Shown: positions 27,090 to 34,232 of the stretch, one piece after another
Numbering within the stretch: the first letter of the stretch is position 1
Layout: every line of letters starts with the position of its first letter
From: an uncultured Bacilli bacterium
GTDB taxonomy: Bacteria > Bacillota_I > Bacilli_A > RF39 > UBA660
Length of the DNA stretch: 44,170 nucleotides
Assembly: GCA_944350365.1 (NCBI GenBank)
Contig: CALVOU010000005.1
Coordinates: forward strand, 1 to 44,170
Direction: 5' to 3'
The notes under the pieces: generated by a model
Seen by the model: only the letters and a program-made list of their open reading frames with translations
Told to the model about the DNA's origin: nothing
The model's database searches: none
Made by a program: the position numbers and the translations under genes

Positions 27090-28700
27090 CTAGTTTTTGA
27101 TGTCTCGTTTAATATACACGATATTGGTGAGGATATATAGGATAATGCTAATTATTAACGAACTTATGATTCCTGTTCCTAGATTGTATGAAACATTTCT
27201 TAATGAATCAACATAAATTTCAGCATTACTTAGGATATAACCGCAATCTAAATACCAGAATGGTGTATATACTATATTGGGAAAACTATTGGTTATCATC
27301 ATAATCCAAAGGAAGAAAGATACCACAGATAAAGAAGAGATTATTCCTACCGTTAAAGAAGTATTCAATGTTACTGCGGATAGGAAGAATAAAACACTTA
27401 AGAAACAGATGATTGGTATACTAGCTAGAAAGATATCTTTTAAAATGTAGAGATAGTAATTTACTTCTTTAACTTGGCCACCTACATAGACTAATTTGGG
27501 ATCTAATAAATCATTAAAGCCATATTGAATACCGGCAAGTAAGCTAATGATTACAAGACCTAATAGCCATATGAGATAAGTATCTAATAGTAAATAGATA
27601 AATTTACTTAGTAATATTTTCCATCTTTGAACCGGTGTTGTGATGATGTTTTTTATCGTTCCTTTACTATGTTCACGGCTGATAATTCCACTATTCGTAA
27701 TCGCTACAATAATCATGACTACAACAGATAAATGAAATACTTGATTTACTTTTATTTTGGTATTCATATATCTAATGCCTTCTGTTACGCCATCTAATAG
27801 ATTGTAAGAAATATCATGTTCAATTTCATGCTCTGTACTGTATAATAAGATTTCTCTATTTTTTATCGCATCATTTTTTAATTTTGTATTATAGGTCACA
27901 TATTCCTGATAAGAAGCATAATCACCAGATGGTGTTTGATTGTACTCTTCTTCATCCATAATTTCTATTTCAGCGTTTTCTTCTAGACGTTGATATTGTA
28001 AGTAATTTAATCCTAAAAAGTCTGTATTCGTTTCTACCTTCTTGTCTAATAAAATTTGAACAAATTCGTCTTTTTCTATTTTTCCATGATCTACTTGATA
28101 CTGTAAATATAAATAGTATTTATCTTCTTCTAGTAATTGTTGATAATCTGTTATTGTTTGTAGATTATTTTTATATAGTTCTTCTAGTTTGGTCAAATTT
28201 CTACCATTATCGATATCAGCTGATAAAATATTTTGACATATTTTTATTCCATATACACTAGAATTTTCATCTTTGTAATCACAAAATTCTAAAACTTCTT
28301 CATATCTTTGTTCATTTACTATTTTTTCGATTAAGAAATTTTCTGATAAAGTCGGTAATACTTGTTCATCGATGAAGGCAAACTTCCAATCATTCTGATG
28401 ATTTATTTTTTTGTTTAGCAGTATATTCATATAGTCAATATAGTTCCTGCTAAAAAACATTTCATATTCATCGTCTAACGTTTTTTCTTCTTTTTTTTGT
28501 AAGTTATTAAGGGCATTTTCGAAAGACTCGATACTTATTTCCAAACCTGTATCATCATAAGTTGCTTTTTCTTCCAAAAGGTTATCCGTATAACGAATGA
28601 GGAAAAGAGAAGCAATGATTAATACTATGGTGATGATTAGCCATCTTTTTACATTGTAATTTTTAATAAATTCACTTTTGACTAAATTAATTATTTTCAT
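27090..28700 (-). CDS. ABC-2-type exporter permease with large extracellular domain (element cargo)
   Basis: 536 residues from the ATG at 28698-28700 (GGTGA site); longer starts at 28712 or 28718 are less likely. TM1 (about 18-36) is followed by a roughly 280-residue charged extracellular domain. Further TM helices from about 325 to the end form the ABC-2 membrane part, including the coupling region ISREHSKGTIKNIITTPVQRWKILLSKF. The gene overlaps the ATPase gene by 14 bases. Exporters of this kind remove antimicrobial peptides or lipophilic compounds. The large outer domain is unusual compared with the 230-250-residue BcrB/LanEG permeases. Confidence 0.85.
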   Translation of the reverse strand: MKIINLVKSEFIKNYNVKRWLIITIVLIIASLFLIRYTDNLLEEKATYDDTGLEISIESFENALNNLQKKEEKTLDDEYEMFFSRNYIDYMNILLNKKINHQNDWKFAFIDEQVLPTLSENFLIEKIVNEQRYEEVLEFCDYKDENSSVYGIKICQNILSADIDNGRNLTKLEELYKNNLQTITDYQQLLEEDKYYLYLQYQVDHGKIEKDEFVQILLDKKVETNTDFLGLNYLQYQRLEENAEIEIMDEEEYNQTPSGDYASYQEYVTYNTKLKNDAIKNREILLYSTEHEIEHDISYNLLDGVTEGIRYMNTKIKVNQVFHLSVVVMIIVAITNSGIISREHSKGTIKNIITTPVQRWKILLSKFIYLLLDTYLIWLLGLVIISLLAGIQYGFNDLLDPKLVYVGGQVKEVNYYLYILKDIFLASIPIICFLSVLFFLSAVTLNTSLTVGIISSLSVVSFFLWIMMITNSFPNIVYTPFWYLDCGYILSNAEIYVDSLRNVSYNLGTGIISSLIISIILYILTNIVYIKRDIKN

Positions 28701-29670
28701 GTTCTTCACCATTTTCAAAGCTTTCGGTTTCAGAAAAATATTCTTCTTCTAAACTGATGTTTTTATATTTTACTTCTTCGATTCCGAACTCTTTTACTAA
28801 CCTTCCTTGATCAATAATCACTACTCGATCACAAATATTTTCTACTTCTGATAAAATATGACTACTAATTAAGATACTCATATTTTGTTCTTGACTGATC
28901 GTCTTTAACATTTGTCTTAATTCTCTTCTTCCTTTTGGATCTAACCCATTTGTCGGTTCATCTAAAATTAGTAATTTAGGCTTTTTTATCAAAGCATTGG
29001 CTATCGCTAGACGTTGTTTCATTCCTAACGAATATTTCTTTACTTTATCATTGATTCGTGTTTTTAATCCTACAAATTCAATGATTTCCTCAACATATTT
29101 TTGATCATGAAGATCATTTAGTAATTCTGTTATCTTTAAATTTTTTCGTCCAGTAAGTTGATCATACATATCTGGTTTTTCGATAATCGACCCTACTTTA
29201 GATAGTGCTTGTTCTAATTGTTTTTTCGTATCATAACCACAGATTTTTACACTACCTTTATCACAGTAGTAAAGACGAAGAATTGTTTTTATCAATGTAG
29301 TTTTCCCCGCACCATTCGGACCAATTAAACCGATAATATCTCCTTCATAAATGGTTAAGTTAATATTATCTAGAATTTTTCTTTTTCCAAAAGATTTAGA
29401 TAAATTACTTACTTCTAATACTTTACTATGATGATTAACATCTATTTCTTTTTTCTTAAAATTTCTTTCGCCATTTAAAAGTTCTTGTACTGTTACATGA
29501 AATATTTTAGATAACTCTGTTAAATAAGATATATCTGGTGCGTTAATTCCACGTTCCCATTTAGAAATTGAAGTATCTAATATTCCTAACTTATCCGCAA
29601 GTTCTTTTTGAGTGAGCTTATATTCTTTTCTAAGTTTACTAATAAATAATCCCATTTTTTCTTGGTTCAT
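28687..29670 (-). CDS. XRE helix-turn-helix fused to an ABC ATPase (element cargo)
   Basis: 327 residues from the ATG at 29668-29670 (GAGGTG site). Residues about 4-66 form an XRE DNA-binding domain (ISKLRKEYKLTQKELADKLG, then TSISKWERGINAPDISYL). After a short linker (about 67-83) comes a complete ATPase: LEVSNLSKSFGKRKIL, Walker A GPNGAGKTT, signature YSLGMKQRLA, Walker B KLLILDEPTNGLDP and the H-loop in SILISSHILSEVE. The SLGMKQ form of the signature is typical of BcrA/LanF-type peptide exporters. The fusion suggests that the pump can sense its own activity and regulate its promoter. Confidence 0.93.
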   Translation of the reverse strand: MNQEKMGLFISKLRKEYKLTQKELADKLGILDTSISKWERGINAPDISYLTELSKIFHVTVQELLNGERNFKKKEIDVNHHSKVLEVSNLSKSFGKRKILDNINLTIYEGDIIGLIGPNGAGKTTLIKTILRLYYCDKGSVKICGYDTKKQLEQALSKVGSIIEKPDMYDQLTGRKNLKITELLNDLHDQKYVEEIIEFVGLKTRINDKVKKYSLGMKQRLAIANALIKKPKLLILDEPTNGLDPKGRRELRQMLKTISQEQNMSILISSHILSEVENICDRVVIIDQGRLVKEFGIEEVKYKNISLEEEYFSETESFENGEEHENN

Positions 29671-29768
29671 GATAAACACCTCAAGTTCATCTTAACAATT
29701 TATGAATAAAAAGTATATAGCTTATTCCGCTAGTTATCATTTACTTTATTTTTCAGAGAAAAATCAAC

Positions 29769-29933
29769 ATGAGTAATACAAAAATAATTGAAATTAAATT
29801 AAATGATAATCAAAAACTTTCTTTGCCTTTTCAATATACTAATAGGTATAATTTGGATATAATGATTATTTTACTATTATCCTTTAGGAGACAGCTAGCT
29901 ATGTTTATAATGCCGGCGAAAAAGATTATTTGA
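29769..29933 (+). CDS. Possible 54-aa ORF across the right junction
   Basis: ATG at 29769-29771, stop TGA at 29931-29933. The first 25 residues (MSNTKIIEIKLNDNQKLSL...) look like the start of a normal protein. The frame then crosses the element end into host DNA in a different frame from the transporter gene. The ribosome site is weak. It could be a remnant whose 3' part differs at every insertion site, or chance. Confidence 0.25.
   Translation: MSNTKIIEIKLNDNQKLSLPFQYTNRYNLDIMIILLLSFRRQLAMFIMPAKKII
29876..29901. other. Right attachment site
   Basis: TA core at 29900-29901, and inside the element the arm 29876-29886. Read inward from the core on the opposite strand, the arm is TAAAGGATAAT, a 9 of 11 match to the left arm at the same 14-base distance. 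The palindrome AGCTAGCT (29893-29900) lies at the end. Confidence 0.65.
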
Positions 29934-30598
29934 AAACATTTGCGCAATTAACCCAGAAAGATGGTTCTTTCTTAGTCTCAAGAGAAAAATATGAAGACTT
30001 TACTCTTGATGACTTACGAGGAAAAAGTGTGATTGGTGGTAGAAAAGGTGGTATGCCTGAAATGACATTTGAATGGGCACTTCGGCAAAATGGAATCGAT
30101 CCGGTTAACGATTTAGATATCGATACAAGTGTTGCCTTTGCGGCAATGTCTGGCGCTTTTATGGGTGGGCAAGGAGACTTTGTAACCTTATTTGAACCTA
30201 ATGCTACTCAAATTGAAAATCAAGGTTTTGGTTACGTAGTAGCATCCATCGGTGAACTTGGAGGAGTTGTTCCATACACTTCTTATAGTGCTAGAATCAG
30301 TTATATTGAAGAAAATCCAGAGATCATTGAGAAATTTACAAGAGCTATCCAAAAGGGGTTAGATTATGTACACAATCACAGTGATAAAGAAGTTGCTAAC
30401 GCGATTATCGAATTCTTCCCAGATACCTCTATGAATGATTTAGTAGAAGTTATTGCTCGATATCGTAGTATCGATGCATGGCCTACTACAACAGATTTCA
30501 AGGAAGATTCATTCTATCATTTACAAGATATCATGAAAGCAGCAGGAGAGCTGGATAATACGGTAAAATATGAAGATTTAATTTATACTAAGGATTAG
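29900..30598 (+). pseudogene. 3' half of the ABC substrate-binding protein gene
   Basis: 232 residues in the frame of the host gene, beginning YVYNAGEKDYLKTFAQLTQKDGSFLV and running to a natural stop. GGRKGGMPEMTFEWALRQ, AAMSGAFMGGQGDFVTLFEP and YVVASIGELGGVVPYTSY are conserved NMT1-like blocks. A TTG at 29930 opens a reading frame but has no ribosome site and would lack the first lobe and signal. It is followed by the ATPase gene one base after its stop. The true substrate (sulfonate, pyrimidine or other) is not clear. Confidence 0.9.
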
Positions 30599-30599
30599 T

Positions 30600-31349
30600 A
30601 TGAAAAAAATTCTTACGATTGATAAAGTAAAAAAAATCTACCATGATACAAGCGGAGAGATTGTCGCAATCGATAATATCTCTCTTGATATTTACGATAA
30701 AGAACTTGTCGCAATCGTTGGACCTTCTGGATGTGGAAAAACTAGTTTACTTTCTATCCTATCTAATCTGGAAGAAAAATCAGCAGGAAAAATTACCTTT
30801 CATAAAGAGAATATCCGTATGGGATACATGCTACAAAAAGATGCCTTATTTCCTTGGCGAACTATCTTAGATAACTGCTTAATCGGATTAGAAATCAGTC
30901 ACACGTTAAATGAAAAAACGAAACAACGAGTTATTGATTTACTCAATACTTATGGATTAGGGGAATTTATCTATAAATATCCTAATTCTTTATCCGGTGG
31001 AATGAGACAACGCGTCGCTTTAATCAGGACGCTAGCGATTGATCCAGATATTCTTTTATTAGACGAACCATTTTCTGCTCTGGATTCAATGACCCGTTTA
31101 TCCTTATCAGATGATGTGTATCAAATTATTAAAAATGAGGGAAAAACAGCTATTTTGGTCACTCATGATTTATCAGAAGCAATTTCTATGTCTGATCGCG
31201 TGGTTGTACTTAGTAAACGCCCAGCAGCGGTTAAAAAAGTTTACGATATTCATTTGACGGATAAATCTACGCCCATTCAAAATCGTAAATGTAAGGAATT
31301 TAATTACTACTATGATCAGATTTGGAGGGATCTAGATGTCCACTTATAG
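30600..31349 (+). CDS. ABC uptake ATPase (SsuB/TauB/NrtD type)
   Basis: 249 residues: Walker A VGPSGCGKTSLL, a Q-loop region with GYMLQKDALFPWRTILDN, signature LSGGMRQRVALIR, Walker B ILLLDEPFSALD and switch VTHDLSEA. LFPWRT is typical of the nitrate/sulfonate/taurine/thiamine-precursor group. It energises import through the permease encoded next, with which it overlaps by 14 bases. The partner binding protein is interrupted, and its translation may reach this gene only weakly. Promoter activity from the element cannot be excluded. Confidence 0.94.
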   Translation: MKKILTIDKVKKIYHDTSGEIVAIDNISLDIYDKELVAIVGPSGCGKTSLLSILSNLEEKSAGKITFHKENIRMGYMLQKDALFPWRTILDNCLIGLEISHTLNEKTKQRVIDLLNTYGLGEFIYKYPNSLSGGMRQRVALIRTLAIDPDILLLDEPFSALDSMTRLSLSDDVYQIIKNEGKTAILVTHDLSEAISMSDRVVVLSKRPAAVKKVYDIHLTDKSTPIQNRKCKEFNYYYDQIWRDLDVHL

Positions 31350-32136
31350 TGAAGAACATAAACAATTTTTACGAAAAAGAAGAAAAAATAAAATCTTCGT
31401 CCATTTCTTTCAAATTGCGATTATTGTCTTCTTTTTGGCTATCTGGGAAATTAGTGCCCAAAGGGGATGGATTAATACTTTTTTATCTAGTTCACCATCT
31501 AAAGTTGTAGATACTTTTTGTTCTTTATGGCAACAGAACGATTTACTTAATCATATCTGGATTACCGTGTATGAAACCTTAATTAGCTTTAGCATTGCCT
31601 TGATCATCGGCTTTCTCGTTGCTTCTATTCTATGGTGGAATAAAACAATTGCTAAAATTGTCGATCCATACTTAACGGTCATGAACTCTTTACCTAAAGT
31701 CGCTTTAGGTCCCCTTATTATTATTTGGGTAGGTGCTAACACAAATTCCATCATCTTTATGGCACTACTCATTTCTACTTTCATTACCATCATTAACATC
31801 TACAGTGGCTTCAACTCAACCGATTCCTATTATATTCGGTTATTACAGACATTAAATGCAAAGAAATATCAAATATTCTATAAATTAATTGTTCCTAGTA
31901 ATAAAAATACAATCGTAAATTGTCTTAAAATTAATATTAGTATGTCTTTGATTGGCGTAATTATGGGTGAGTTATTGGTTTCTAAAGAAGGATTGGGTTA
32001 TCTAATCATGTATGGATCACAAGTATTTAATATTAACTTAGTCATTACTTCAGTCGTCATTTTAGGGATTGTCTCTTATGTCATGTATTATATTATTTCC
32101 TGTATAGAAAAAAAGATGATTAAAAACTCTTCTTAA
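31336..32136 (+). CDS. ABC uptake permease (SsuC/TauC type)
   Basis: 266 residues with about six TM helices. The EAA-type loop (about 170-195, LLQTLNAKKYQIFYKLIVPSN) and VALGPLIIIWVG fit the BPD_transp_1 family of sulfonate/nitrate-type systems. It overlaps the ATPase gene by 14 bases and ends in a terminator hairpin. With its binding protein split, the importer is presumably inactive in the present state. Confidence 0.93.
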   Translation: MSTYSEEHKQFLRKRRKNKIFVHFFQIAIIVFFLAIWEISAQRGWINTFLSSSPSKVVDTFCSLWQQNDLLNHIWITVYETLISFSIALIIGFLVASILWWNKTIAKIVDPYLTVMNSLPKVALGPLIIIWVGANTNSIIFMALLISTFITIINIYSGFNSTDSYYIRLLQTLNAKKYQIFYKLIVPSNKNTIVNCLKINISMSLIGVIMGELLVSKEGLGYLIMYGSQVFNINLVITSVVILGIVSYVMYYIISCIEKKMIKNSS

Positions 32137-32152
32137 TCATCTTCTCTTATTT
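32115..32152 (+). terminator. First terminator of the ABC uptake operon
   Basis: GATGATTAA (32115-32123) pairs with TTAATCATC (32133-32141), overlapping the stop codon, followed by a T-rich stretch. Confidence 0.7.
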
Positions 32153-32160
32153 AATAACTA

Positions 32161-32190
32161 GATAGATATTTATTTATCTGTCTTTTTTTT
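32161..32190 (+). terminator. Second terminator of the ABC uptake operon
   Basis: GATAGATA and TATCTGTC form an eight-pair stem (one G-T) around TTTATT, followed by eight T. Confidence 0.75.
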
Positions 32191-32197
32191 GATTCTT

Positions 32198-33427
32198 TTA
32201 AGCGTTTTTCTTAACCTTCTCTACTGCTTCGATTAAGTTATCCGCTGTAGTGGCACCTGGAATCGTATGACGGATCTCTGAATCTTTGACGATAAAGGTG
32301 TTAGGAAAAGATACGATATTAAATTCTAAAAAAAACTCCCCTGTTTGATCAATTAATACTGGAAAAGTAATATCTTTACTTTCAATAAAACTTTTGATTT
32401 GTTTCTGACTTTTTCCCTCTACCTGTGGAGAAACTACAGTTAATAGCGCTACATCTTTTTCATTTTCTTCATAGTGTTCATATAGTTCTTGGAGTTCATT
32501 TAATTCTTTTTTGCAGGCGCTACAATCAGTTGACCAGAAATGTAATAATACGGTTTTATCTTTATAATCCTCCCAATTATGTTGTTGATTATTTTGGTCA
32601 ATTAAAGAAAATCTTTCGATATGAGAAACTTCTTGTTGATTGTTGGATTGGGAAGGAGTTCTACCTGGACAGGTCGCTAATCCAGTTTCTTTATTTATCT
32701 TACAATTTTCATTAGTAACCGATGTTTGTAACTTCCAAGTATTTACATTCGTGATTACTGTATATGTTCCCGCAAGAATTAAAAGTATTCCTCCTAATTG
32801 TACGGCTTTGGTTAAAATATTTTGCTTTCGTTTTAAGAAATTTAATGCTTCTCTGGTAAATAATCCTAATATTAAAAATGGAATAATAAACCCAATTGCG
32901 TAGATAAGTACTAATAAGTTACCAAGTAACATACTATCTGCACTTCCGGCCATAATTAATACTGAAGATAAAGCAGGGCCTACACAAGGTGTCCAAGCAA
33001 AACTAAATAAAAAGCCCATGATAAAAGCCATAAATGGATTCATCTTTTTAGGATTGATCTTTACATTTAATTTTTTCTCTTTTTGAAGAAAAGGTAATTT
33101 AATCACTTTTAATTGGAAGAGACCTAATAAAAGTATAATTATTCCACCAATGATTGCGATAATCGTTCTAGCTTCTTTAAAGAATTTTCCTATTGCGGTA
33201 AAAGATAGCCCCAATAAGAAAAATGACATTGAAATTCCTAAAACGAAAAATAAGGTATATAAAAATACTCTTTTTCTTTTATAAATAATGTTTCCAGCTT
33301 GATCTCTTTCTTTTGCACTACCTGCTAAATAACCCATATAAATTGGTAATAAAGGAATTACACATGGGGAAAAGAAAGAGACAATACCTTCTAATAATAC
33401 GGTTACAGATTGGATAATAAAACTCAT
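32198..33427 (-). CDS. CcdA-type thiol transporter fused to a TlpA-like thioredoxin
   Basis: 409 residues. The first 230 or so form the six-helix CcdA/DsbD core with the two redox cysteines in SFFSPCVIPLLP and SFAWTPCVGPALS. A linker leads to an extracytoplasmic AhpC/TlpA-like domain with the redox pair in STDCSACKKEL and FPNTFIVKD. It would carry reducing power across the membrane to proteins outside. Natural CcdA-thioredoxin fusions are known in Gram-positives. It is a single gene with its own AAGGAGG start. Confidence 0.9.
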   Translation of the reverse strand: MSFIIQSVTVLLEGIVSFFSPCVIPLLPIYMGYLAGSAKERDQAGNIIYKRKRVFLYTLFFVLGISMSFFLLGLSFTAIGKFFKEARTIIAIIGGIIILLLGLFQLKVIKLPFLQKEKKLNVKINPKKMNPFMAFIMGFLFSFAWTPCVGPALSSVLIMAGSADSMLLGNLLVLIYAIGFIIPFLILGLFTREALNFLKRKQNILTKAVQLGGILLILAGTYTVITNVNTWKLQTSVTNENCKINKETGLATCPGRTPSQSNNQQEVSHIERFSLIDQNNQQHNWEDYKDKTVLLHFWSTDCSACKKELNELQELYEHYEENEKDVALLTVVSPQVEGKSQKQIKSFIESKDITFPVLIDQTGEFFLEFNIVSFPNTFIVKDSEIRHTIPGATTADNLIEAVEKVKKNA

Positions 33428-33562
33428 TTATAACCTCCTTTTATTATCTTAAATGCCTAGTATATTCTAACAAATTTTCTATCACTGTACAAGAAAATTT
33501 TATAAAAATTGTTGGAACTAGTTTATCGCATTATTCTACTTATCTATTTTACGAATATTTCT

Positions 33563-33596
33563 CATAGAAAGAGACTAGGCTTCGTACCTAATCTCT
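33563..33596 (-). terminator. Terminator of the 186-aa gene
   Basis: AGAGACTAGG (33570-33579) and CCTAATCTCT (33587-33596) form a ten-pair stem with one G-T pair. T residues follow on the minus strand. Confidence 0.75.
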
Positions 33597-33613
33597 ATTC
33601 ATTATTAATCAAA

Positions 33614-34174
33614 TTATTCCATTTCTTTTTCGCAATCTAAAGTCGTTTTTAATGTATAATCTTGTTTACCATAAGGACTTGTTGGATAAATTCTAACGAT
33701 AGTATTATCATAGTCACACCCATATTCTCCAATATGCTTTTCGATTTCGCTTTCCCCAATATATTTATTATTGATCATCGCATTTATACTAACCGGAATT
33801 CCCTCCGTTGTGAAATTAGATAGGAAAGTAGGTACATCTCCGTCAATCATCTCATTTTCTTGTAATTTTACTAATTGTTCATAATAATAATCTTCATAAA
33901 ATCCTCTTACTGTCTTCTCTAAATAATTTTCTGTTTTTTCTTCAGGAGTATTTCCTTTATCAGAATTAAATAAGAATATCGCAATAATAATCACAATCAC
34001 AATTAAAATCACAATTATTCCATAAATAGATAATTTCTTTTGTTTATCTGTTAGATGTTTAAAATCCCATTTTTTTAACTTAGATGAATTCTTTTGGTGA
34101 GAAACTTTTTTTTCAGTTATTTTTTCCTTTTCTTTTCCTTTATTTTTGGTAGTATCGGTTTTCCCTCTAGCCAT
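33614..34174 (-). CDS. Membrane-anchored protein with a charged N-terminus, unknown function
   Basis: 186 residues from the ATG at 34172-34174 (GGAGTGGG site). A very basic, Lys-rich cytoplasmic tail (about 1-48) precedes one strong TM helix (about 50-70) and an acidic outer domain. The two cysteines near the end (YGCDYD and LDCEKEME) could form a disulfide. It lies after the HelD-like gene and is followed by a terminator. No family is recognised. Confidence 0.68.
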   Translation of the reverse strand: MARGKTDTTKNKGKEKEKITEKKVSHQKNSSKLKKWDFKHLTDKQKKLSIYGIIVILIVIVIIIAIFLFNSDKGNTPEEKTENYLEKTVRGFYEDYYYEQLVKLQENEMIDGDVPTFLSNFTTEGIPVSINAMINNKYIGESEIEKHIGEYGCDYDNTIVRIYPTSPYGKQDYTLKTTLDCEKEME

Positions 34175-34232
34175 TTTACCCACTCCTTACTATCTAGTAA
34201 GATTATAATATTTTTCTAATAAAATTACAACT

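Larger units (their letters stand above)
24945..29899. mobile_element. 4955-bp serine-recombinase element inserted in a transporter gene
   Basis: The element lies between a TA at 24945-24946 and a TA at 29900-29901. Removing it restores the frame of the interrupted binding-protein gene exactly. From left to right it carries a large serine recombinase whose 3' end lies 24 bases from the left junction, a small overlapping ORF, and a two-gene ABC exporter, all on the minus strand and opposite to the host gene. Imperfect inverted arms flank the joined ends. There are no conjugation or phage genes, so it resembles a small integrative element or transposon. Confidence 0.88.

Noticed and set aside
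24935-29895. AGC at both junctions as the recombination core
   Set aside because: Joining at AGC also keeps the frame but gives SEASYVYN, one residue shorter than the family pattern. Joining at TA gives SEACIYVYN, which fits the family better.
29930-30598. A stand-alone 222-residue gene starting at TTG 29930
   Set aside because: There is no ribosome site, and the frame is open upstream to the element junction. It is the 3' half of the interrupted binding protein.
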